A stretch of DNA of 10,469 bases from Candidatus Pacearchaeota archaeon (GTDB taxonomy: Archaea; Nanobdellota; Nanobdellia; Pacearchaeales; GW2011-AR1), in the NCBI GenBank assembly GCA_016234025.1, contig JACQLL010000086.1, positions 1 to 10,469 on the forward strand, in the 5' to 3' direction. This document shows, in pieces, positions 6,494 through 10,469 of this stretch. The notes under the pieces are model-generated. The model searched no databases and was not told the origin of the DNA. It worked only from the letters and a program-made list of their open reading frames with translations. The translations under genes and the position numbers were made by a program. Every line of letters starts with the position of its first letter. Positions within the stretch are counted from its first letter, which is position 1.

Positions 6494-6736
6494 CTAATCA
6501 GCTTCTCCGGCTTCGCCAGATGCACAGCCAATATTCCAAGGTTTGGTTTCCCTTGTTCTGGTTCTAAGGATATCTCTTGCTAATCTAGAATCTTCATCTG
6601 GCAAACCGGCACTAGATAAAGATTCAAGTGCATTATTAAAAACCATATATCTTGCAAAAGAATCTCTGGCTTGAGAAGCACCCAATTCAATTCTTCCCAA
6701 ATATTGACATAATTCTGGAGAGTATTCTTTTGCCAT
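6494..6736 (-). CDS. Small hypothetical protein, 80 residues
   Basis: The translation is soluble and mostly helical in character, with PELCQYLGRIELGASQ near the N-terminus and an arginine/aspartate-rich stretch DEDSRLARDILRTRTRE near residue 50-65. I do not recognise a family, and it has no membrane segment or metal motif. A TATA-like box (6758-6765) sits about 25 bases before the ATG. The overlapping longer ORF in another frame (6580-6840) has a far less protein-like composition, so this frame is preferred. The gene lies inside a pair of inverted repeats (6380-6839), suggesting it may travel as cargo of a small element. It ends at the edge of the left repeat. Confidence 0.5.
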   Translation of the reverse strand: MAKEYSPELCQYLGRIELGASQARDSFARYMVFNNALESLSSAGLPDEDSRLARDILRTRTRETKPWNIGCASGEAGEAD

Positions 6737-6757
6737 GCTATTCTGATAATTATATGG

Positions 6758-6765
6758 TTTTTAAG
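6758..6765 (-). promoter_or_regulatory. Possible TATA-like box for the 80-residue gene
   Basis: The minus strand reads GCTTAAAAACC around here, centred about 25 bases before the ATG at 6736. It is a weak match. Confidence 0.35.
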
Positions 6766-6853
6766 CATTATTATTCTTGAACACATTAGTCTGCCTTCTG
6801 GGCGGGGGAAGAAAATAACAATCGCGATTGAGTTGAACAACCTCTAATGTAGC

Positions 6854-7006
6854 TTACTCACTATTAGCTCTAAACAAAAACGGACTAAACTTCGTCTTAT
6901 AATCATAATAATCAATGCCTTCTTCTTTCTTGTCCTTGTTTTTTATAACAAATCTATTCTCCTTCTTTGACAGATAACTCCCAAATTCATTAATAATAAT
7001 CTTCAT
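6854..7006 (-). CDS. 50-residue ORF resembling the Cas1 N-terminus; possible cas1 remnant
   Basis: The ORF begins MKIIINEFGSYLSKKENRF and continues VIKNKDKKEE. This looks like the N-terminal beta-strand segment of archaeal Cas1 proteins (compare the MRLVVDGFGKYL start of the Archaeoglobus Cas1 protein). Cas1, the CRISPR adaptation integrase, is about 300 residues; here the ORF stops at residue 50 after YDYKTKFSPFLFR, loosely like the PF(V/L)xRW ends of some Cas1 proteins. It could be an internal-deletion remnant, a small gene borrowing the strand, or chance. A good Shine-Dalgarno-like GGAG (7013-7016) lies 6 bases before the ATG, unlike the leaderless genes around it. No Cas1 catalytic residues, other cas genes or CRISPR array are in the window. 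Confidence 0.45.
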   Translation of the reverse strand: MKIIINEFGSYLSKKENRFVIKNKDKKEEGIDYYDYKTKFSPFLFRANSE

Positions 7007-7069
7007 TATATTCTCCACTAATTAAACAAAAAGAGAAACTACCACAAAAAAATTAAAAAATTAAGAAAT

Positions 7070-8305
7070 TTAGTAGTAGCTTTCGCCGAATTCTTCTTTT
7101 GTTTCAGGTTTTCTTGTTAGCAAGACAATTAGAACAACAAGTAAGACGATGAAAATAATCGCGAGGATTATTGTCAGCAAAATTGTTGTGTTGCCTGCTG
7201 TTGCATTAGCTGTACTCTTTCCTTCGCCTTCGACGTTAGCAATCAGTGTTTCCTGTCCGACTACTTCGCCTTCTTGCGAAAGTATGCTTACGCTGAAAGT
7301 GTTGCTTCCTGTGTTCGAGGAGTCAGCAAAAACGCTGAATGTTCTGCTCGAACCAGCCGGAACGACGATTACAGACTCGCTAAGAGAGACGTCGATGTTG
7401 CTTCCTGAATCGACAACGATGTTGTAAACACCGATTGTAGTTCCTTTGTTAACAACGGTCAACTTGTATTCGCCAATTTCTCCAACTGCAAATGTCTGGC
7501 TCGTTGAAGAAGGGAAAACTTCCGCTTCGCTTCCTGCGCTGGAAACGAGAACTTTTCTCTCAAGTTGCGTAATTGCGTCCGAGTTGAATGCTTCGATTTC
7601 AAGCGTGTATAGTCCTGCTTTGGTGTTGACAGGCAGTTTCAAGAATGCTCTTCTCTCCACTGCGTCTTCCTTGTCAGGCGCGTTTCCGCCCTGGTCAATC
7701 GGAGATAAGTCACCGAAGTAGACTCTTGTTTCTATTCCAAGTTCAGGTATTTTCACATCGACAAAAGTGTCTTCTGCGAATTGTCTTCCCCTGTTCTTAA
7801 GAACAATGTCCACTGGTAGTGTTTCTCCTGCTTTGACTTCCGGTAGGAAGTTCACGCTAAGCACTTCAACGACATAAGAAGCTCTCTCTATTGTGAAATC
7901 AATTGACTCTTGGTCAGCGATTCCGTTTTTCGCGCTTTCAACAACGATTTCCAAGTTTCTTGGTTCATCAGGGTCGTCAAGGTCGAAAGGCACTTCAACT
8001 TCAAGAATTCTTACGTATGTGCTTCCGTTGATGACGTCGAATCTTTCTGTGACAACGGCGTTCTGGCTCTCACCAGAAATCCATGCCTTTATTCTAACGT
8101 CTTCTGCCGGAGCAGTTGCATCAAAACGAACGAGAACCGGAACTCTCTCACCTGCAAAATTGGCAAAGTCCAAATTGCCGTTCAAGGCGTCCACTCCGTT
8201 CACTTCGACTGCTGCAATCGTTCCGAATGCACTTACGCTTTGTGTCGCAAACACAGCTAAGGCAATAAAGCTAACAAGCAAAATCCATAGGTTTTTTTGT
8301 TTCAT
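7070..8305 (-). CDS. Putative S-layer/cell-surface protein with Ig-like domains and C-terminal anchor
   Basis: The protein has 411 residues. It has an N-terminal secretion signal (MKQKNLWILLVSFIAL... to about QSVSA, residue 26). An extracellular part follows that is rich in beta-strand-type sequence and acidic residues. At least two Ig-like/COG1361-type repeats are visible: around VEVLSVNFLPEVKAGETLPV and around FAVGEIGEYKLTVVNKGT. A Ser/Asn/Thr-rich spacer comes next, then a hydrophobic anchor at about 373-396 and a short cytoplasmic tail ending EEFGESYY. This is the layout of proteins labelled putative S-layer protein in Woesearchaeota and Pacearchaeota. It probably coats or decorates the cell surface with its C-terminus in the membrane. 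The strong TATA box is 47 bases upstream, so unlike its neighbours it likely has a short leader, with GAAGG (8313-8317) as a possible Shine-Dalgarno site. Confidence 0.82.
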   Translation of the reverse strand: MKQKNLWILLVSFIALAVFATQSVSAFGTIAAVEVNGVDALNGNLDFANFAGERVPVLVRFDATAPAEDVRIKAWISGESQNAVVTERFDVINGSTYVRILEVEVPFDLDDPDEPRNLEIVVESAKNGIADQESIDFTIERASYVVEVLSVNFLPEVKAGETLPVDIVLKNRGRQFAEDTFVDVKIPELGIETRVYFGDLSPIDQGGNAPDKEDAVERRAFLKLPVNTKAGLYTLEIEAFNSDAITQLERKVLVSSAGSEAEVFPSSTSQTFAVGEIGEYKLTVVNKGTTIGVYNIVVDSGSNIDVSLSESVIVVPAGSSRTFSVFADSSNTGSNTFSVSILSQEGEVVGQETLIANVEGEGKSTANATAGNTTILLTIILAIIFIVLLVVLIVLLTRKPETKEEFGESYY

Positions 8306-8347
8306 TTTTTTGCCTTCAAATTTAGTTAATATACCACCAAAATGTTT

Positions 8348-8357
8348 CTTTATAAAC
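8348..8357 (-). promoter_or_regulatory. TATA box for the surface-protein gene
   Basis: The minus strand reads GTTTATAAAG, a strong box centred about 47 bases before the ATG at 8305. This predicts a leader of about 20 bases carrying GAAGG. A weaker TATATTAAC (8325-8333) is at leaderless distance and cannot be ruled out. Confidence 0.5.
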
Positions 8358-8379
8358 TTTTTGGTGATTACATTAATAG

Positions 8380-8406
8380 ACCACTTCTTAGTTACATAGA
8401 AGTGGT
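8380..8406. promoter_or_regulatory. Inverted repeat between divergent promoters, possible operator
   Basis: accacttct (8380-8388) and agaagtggt (8398-8406) form a perfect 9-bp inverted repeat with a 9-base spacer. It lies between the TATA boxes of the surface-protein gene and the RHH gene. A dimeric regulator such as the adjacent ribbon-helix-helix protein could bind it. It also begins taatag like the hairpins at the left of the window, so a hairpin-element origin is an alternative. Confidence 0.45.
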
Positions 8407-8423
8407 AAAAACTTTCGGAAGAA

Positions 8424-8449
8424 GTTAAAAAGGTAAACGATGGTATACC
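8424..8449 (+). promoter_or_regulatory. TATA-like box and palindrome before the RHH gene
   Basis: gttaaaaag (8424-8432) is a weak TATA-like box about 25 bases before the ATG at 8453. Between it and the start codon is the 8-bp palindrome ggtatacc (8442-8449), where a bound repressor would block initiation. The motif tggtata here also occurs on the minus strand just upstream of the divergent surface-protein gene (8331-8337). Confidence 0.4.
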
Positions 8450-8452
8450 TTA

Positions 8453-8659
8453 ATGAAAAACAACGAAATAACGACGATAAAAATAAAAAGAAAAACAAAA
8501 GACAGATTTGAAAAATTACGCCTGCACGAAAAAGAAAGTTACGATGAAATCGTCCAGAGGATACTGAATATACTTAATGTTTGCAGGGCGAATCCTGAAA
8601 ACGCGCAGGAAAAACTTGAAAGAATTGAAGAGTTAAGAAGGAGGAAAAAGTTTGTTTGA
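8453..8659 (+). CDS. DUF7557-like ribbon-helix-helix protein, antitoxin-like
   Basis: The 68-residue basic protein starts with a short beta-strand (TTIKIKRKT, residues 6-14). Then come DRFEKLRLHEKESYDEIVQRIL, the helix-turn-helix pattern of small archaeal ribbon-helix-helix proteins (DUF7557 style, related to VapB antitoxins), and a charged tail ending RRRKKFV. Such proteins usually dimerise, bind operators through the beta-strand and often repress their own gene. The palindrome at 8442-8449 and the inverted repeat at 8380-8406 are candidate sites. No PIN-domain or other recognisable toxin follows: the next gene starts 40 bases later with its own TATA box. It is therefore best read as a solitary DNA-binding protein, and a toxin-antitoxin role is unproven. 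Confidence 0.75.
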   Translation: MKNNEITTIKIKRKTKDRFEKLRLHEKESYDEIVQRILNILNVCRANPENAQEKLERIEELRRRKKFV

Positions 8660-8668
8660 TAACAACAA

Positions 8669-8679
8669 TTAATATAAAC
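8669..8679 (+). promoter_or_regulatory. TATA box for the 8700-9080 gene
   Basis: ttaatataaac is centred about 26 bases before the ATG at 8700, indicating a separate leaderless transcript and not co-transcription with the RHH gene alone. Confidence 0.55.
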
Positions 8680-8699
8680 TATCTTTTACAAAGAATTAA

Positions 8700-9080
8700 A
8701 TGGAAATAGAAATCGGGAGAGAGGTTTACAGAATTTTTTTAAACGACGGAACGACTTTAAGGGCTTTAGTAAACAGAAGATACGACACGCGTCGACCATG
8801 TCAAGAAACCTTTGTTTACGGAGAAGGCGATTCACCGAAAGAAGAAGCAGAGCGGCTCTACCAATTAGAAGACAACGACGTCGTAAGAGTTCAGTATGAA
8901 GAAGACGACGAACTCATTGAATCTGAAATAACTTGGAGAAATCTCTATCGTCTTGATGGAGATTTTAAAATTGGAAAGGACTTCAGACCAATTGAAAGAC
9001 CGAAAATTTATGTTTGCAATTCAATGGAAGAAATGTTAGGCAGAGCGGCCGGAGTTGAAGGAGATAAAGAGATTGCCTAA
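8700..9080 (+). CDS. Acidic hypothetical protein, 126 residues
   Basis: I do not recognise a family. The protein is soluble and strongly acidic in the middle (YQLEDNDVVRVQYEEDDELIE, about residues 53-75) and has no signal or membrane segment. The alternation of short hydrophobic and charged stretches suggests a small beta-rich fold. It contains two cysteines (in RRPCQE and YVCNSM) but no metal-binding pair. It is translated in the same direction as the RHH gene, 40 bases after it, with its own TATA box. Its last codons (AAAGAGATTGCC, then the stop) form one arm of a long palindrome with sequence 90 bases downstream, so its 3' end is part of the repeat structure at 9068-9167. Confidence 0.7.
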   Translation: MEIEIGREVYRIFLNDGTTLRALVNRRYDTRRPCQETFVYGEGDSPKEEAERLYQLEDNDVVRVQYEEDDELIESEITWRNLYRLDGDFKIGKDFRPIERPKIYVCNSMEEMLGRAAGVEGDKEIA

Positions 9081-9167
9081 AATTTTGCGATCCCATCGTC
9101 GCTTCGCTCCTTCGCAGCAAGTTGCGGGGTATTCGCAAAATTTTTCGCTTCGCGACCAGCAATCTCT
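9068..9167. repeat. Palindromic repeat unit 1, reaching into the upstream gene's 3' end
   Basis: agagattgc (9068-9076) pairs with gcaatctct (9159-9167), and aaaattttgcga (9079-9090) pairs perfectly over 12 bp with tcgcaaaatttt (9133-9144). A core hairpin cgcagc-aa-gttgcg (9113-9126, one G/T pair) continues into gggtatt. The right arm has an extra small hairpin, tcgcttcgcga (9144-9154). The outer arm includes the last codons and stop of the 8700-9080 gene, so the structure could end its mRNA. Confidence 0.65.
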
Positions 9168-9168
9168 A

Positions 9169-9222
9169 ATTCTCCATTTGGAAACGCAGCAAGCTGCGGG
9201 GTATTAAACCCAAATGGAGAAT
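9169..9222. repeat. Palindromic repeat unit 2
   Basis: attctccatttgg (9169-9181) pairs perfectly over 13 bp with ccaaatggagaat (9210-9222). Between them is the core cgcagcaagctgcgg followed by ggtatt (9185-9205), which differs at one base from unit 1's core (9113-9133) 72 bases away. The outer stems of the two units are unrelated. The core recalls the ccccgcagcttgctgcgg hairpins seen around many microbial IS200/IS605-type elements, by memory only. It lies just past the stop of the minus-strand gene at 9237 and may terminate it. Confidence 0.65.
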
Positions 9223-9236
9223 AAAGGTTAGTTAAA

Positions 9237-10289
9237 TCACTGCCGCATCGCCCAGTGTTGAAGCGCTTCAAACTTCGGATTTTGTTTCACAACATCAATT
9301 AATGTTTCAAATAAATTTCCGCCTGCGACAACAGGATTTTTGCTCCACCATCTTAAATCGAAAAAGGTGTCTCTTGCGCAGTCCTCGTGTAAAAAAATTC
9401 TTTCGTCCGAAGTTTTTTTATTTCCTCTCATCACAATATTCCCAGTTCTTGGATGACGCGTTATCTCCACTTCTGCGTCATTTTTGTATGAATTTAAATC
9501 TTCATTAAAAAATTTTCTAAGCGTATATGGCTTTGCGACATGATAATGAACAATTCCGTCAAATGCTTGATTTACGAATTGCGCCTCAACATCTAACTTG
9601 TCCCTAATATCATTCATCCAACGAGAAGAAAAAAGTTTTATCTTTAATCTTGGATAGGTAGTATGTATATAACAAGTTATATCCGCGTTATGACCACTGC
9701 TACTATAAATCAACACTTTAGGGCTTTCCAGTTCTCCTCCCCTCCTGCTGGGAGTGTAAGAATTAGTATCGAGAAGTTGACAAACTTTCTTTTCCAATGA
9801 ACTTCTGTCCTCGCTCTTAAAAGGAACAAAACAAAAAGTTAAAGGGGAGATTATAGAATATAATGTTCCGAGGGAAATTGTCTCTTTCTTAACCATGCCT
9901 ATGAGTTCGCTGAATCTTTTAATCCTGCTACTTTTCTTTCTTTGTATCGAATGGGCTCTATTATCACAAATCTCCTCTAAATATTTAAAATCATGTGGAC
10001 TGAAATCTCTGGCTACATTCATCACTCTTTCTAAATACCTTAACGCAATTTGTTTTCCGGTTTTTATAAGCTCTTTTTTGAATATTTCAATTGCTCTGTT
10101 GTCTTCGTCTTTTAGATTATCTACGAAGTTTCCATTGTTGTCAAGAATTGGGAAACTCGTTATTAAAATAGGAGTTACTTGCTTCTCTATTAATCTCATC
10201 ATTTCCCCTTTCAATAAAGCATTGCGCTTTGCTTTTCTCAAATGAATGTCGTGTTCTGCATTTTTGAAAGAGATGTAATGACTACTCAT
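9237..10289 (-). CDS. Hypothetical protein, 350 residues, no recognised family
   Basis: This is a soluble, basic protein without signal or membrane segments. The N-terminal 130 residues are highly charged and helical. Around residues 190-230 there is KVLIYSSSGHNADITCYIHTTYPRLKIKLFSS, a hydrophobic strand followed by a Ser/Gly turn and a second strand, suggesting an alpha/beta fold; whether it binds a nucleotide cannot be told. A later stretch includes RHPRTGNIVMRGNKKTSDERIFLHEDCARDTFFDLRWW. The start is supported by a TATA-like box about 23 bases upstream. The gene stands alone between a palindromic repeat pair at its 3' end and the inverted 91-bp element upstream of its 5' end. The size and clean reading frame make it a real gene, but I cannot name it. 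Confidence 0.72.
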   Translation of the reverse strand: MSSHYISFKNAEHDIHLRKAKRNALLKGEMMRLIEKQVTPILITSFPILDNNGNFVDNLKDEDNRAIEIFKKELIKTGKQIALRYLERVMNVARDFSPHDFKYLEEICDNRAHSIQRKKSSRIKRFSELIGMVKKETISLGTLYSIISPLTFCFVPFKSEDRSSLEKKVCQLLDTNSYTPSRRGGELESPKVLIYSSSGHNADITCYIHTTYPRLKIKLFSSRWMNDIRDKLDVEAQFVNQAFDGIVHYHVAKPYTLRKFFNEDLNSYKNDAEVEITRHPRTGNIVMRGNKKTSDERIFLHEDCARDTFFDLRWWSKNPVVAGGNLFETLIDVVKQNPKFEALQHWAMRQ

Positions 10290-10307
10290 AAGATTAAATA
10301 AATATGA

Positions 10308-10317
10308 AGTTTATAAG
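10308..10317 (-). promoter_or_regulatory. TATA box for the 350-residue gene
   Basis: The minus strand reads CTTATAAACT, centred about 23 bases before the ATG at 10289, again at leaderless spacing. Confidence 0.5.
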
Positions 10318-10352
10318 TTTTTATGAGATTGGCTTTTAAAATCCTCACAAAA

Positions 10353-10443
10353 TATAGTCCACCAATTTAATCTTTCGGTTTTCTGAAGCTTCGTGAGAAG
10401 CGAAGATTAGAGAACTTCGTTCTCTTTATTTATTGGTGGACTA
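10353..10443. repeat. Inverted second copy of the 91-bp hairpin element B
   Basis: This is the exact reverse complement of 44-134, including the 12-bp ends tagtccaccaat and attggtggacta and the internal hairpins. Identity stops at the element's edges: the flanks differ from those of the left copy except for two bases on one side. Complete identity between copies 10 kb apart suggests recent mobility or gene conversion. The sequence just after it, gaaccctcaaagatttcggg, looks like the first half of an A/C-type hairpin cut by the window end. Confidence 0.75.
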
Positions 10444-10469
10444 CGTCAAGAACCCTCAAAGATTTCGGG

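Larger units (their letters stand above)
6380..6839. repeat. Imperfect inverted repeats bracketing the 80-residue gene
   Basis: Three blocks recur in reverse order and orientation: tgttcaactc (6380-6389) with gagttgaaca (6830-6839), tcgcgattg (6443-6451) with caatcgcga (6819-6827), and gaaggcagactaat (6471-6484) with attagtctgccttc (6785-6798). The left arm is longer, with extra hairpins between the first two blocks. The blocks enclose the small gene at 6494-6736, which gives the look of a small non-autonomous element of about 460 bp with its cargo, or of an old inverted duplication. Confidence 0.5.

Noticed and set aside
6580..6840. An 86-codon minus-strand ORF overlapping the 80-residue gene in another frame
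   Set aside because: Its composition is dominated by Ile, Leu, Met and Asn with no protein-like organisation. It runs through the inverted repeat, and the other frame has the better-placed promoter.
8453..9080. A toxin-antitoxin pair of the RHH protein and the 126-residue protein
   Set aside because: The second gene lacks PIN, RelE, HEPN or other toxin features, is acidic, and has its own TATA box 40 bases after the first gene.
9077..9271. A 64-codon minus-strand ORF across the palindromic repeats
   Set aside because: It is made almost wholly of the two repeat copies (TPQLAA appears twice) and has no promoter of its own.
9744..9754. An 11-base match, cctgctgggag, to the reverse complement of 6389-6399
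   Set aside because: It lies inside the coding sequence of the 350-residue protein and does not extend further; an 11-base match is likely chance.
44..10443. A composite transposon bounded by the two inverted 91-bp copies
   Set aside because: The interior holds msrA, an SMC gene and a surface-protein gene but no transposase or integrase. The copies look like independent insertions of a short dispersed element.

Overview
The window looks like a piece of an AT-rich archaeal genome, most likely a DPANN lineage of the Woesearchaeota/Pacearchaeota kind. Three things point there. Nearly every gene has an archaeal TATA-like box about 23-28 bases before its start codon, the arrangement expected for leaderless mRNAs. 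A cell-surface protein has the N-terminal signal, Ig-like domains, C-terminal membrane anchor and short charged tail typical of 'putative S-layer' proteins in those groups. A small DUF7557-type ribbon-helix-helix protein is also present. The lineage is inferred from protein style, not from a marker gene.

Layout, left to right. Bases 1-304 hold a dense array of perfect or near-perfect hairpins (A-E); one of them, 91 bp long, recurs inverted at 10353-10443. On the minus strand then come a DUF1761 membrane protein (319-753), a membrane-anchored protein of unknown role (855-1364), two tandem nested palindromes (1402-1512), the methionine sulfoxide reductase gene msrA (1557-2024), an SMC-family ATPase (2049-4925) and a PilT-like secretion/retraction ATPase (4969-6072). 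A 409-base gap follows that holds a possible three-way-junction RNA fold. Next are a small orphan gene inside a pair of inverted repeats (6380-6839), a 50-residue ORF whose N-terminus resembles Cas1 (6854-7006) and the surface protein (7070-8305, minus). From a divergent promoter region run two plus-strand genes: the RHH protein (8453-8659) and an acidic orphan (8700-9080). They are followed by two palindromic repeats sharing a 21-base core (9068-9222) and a 350-residue minus-strand orphan (9237-10289).

The genes do not form an obvious single pathway; most have their own promoter. The strongest finding is the SMC protein. Its two ATPase head halves are canonical SMC, but the usual globular hinge of about 150 residues is missing. 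A Rad50-style CxxC zinc hook (C480-P-L-C483) sits at the exact midpoint of the 958-residue chain. The second theme is the number of intergenic palindromes that have variable, perfectly paired outer stems around conserved cores, with at least one compensatory base-pair change between copies.
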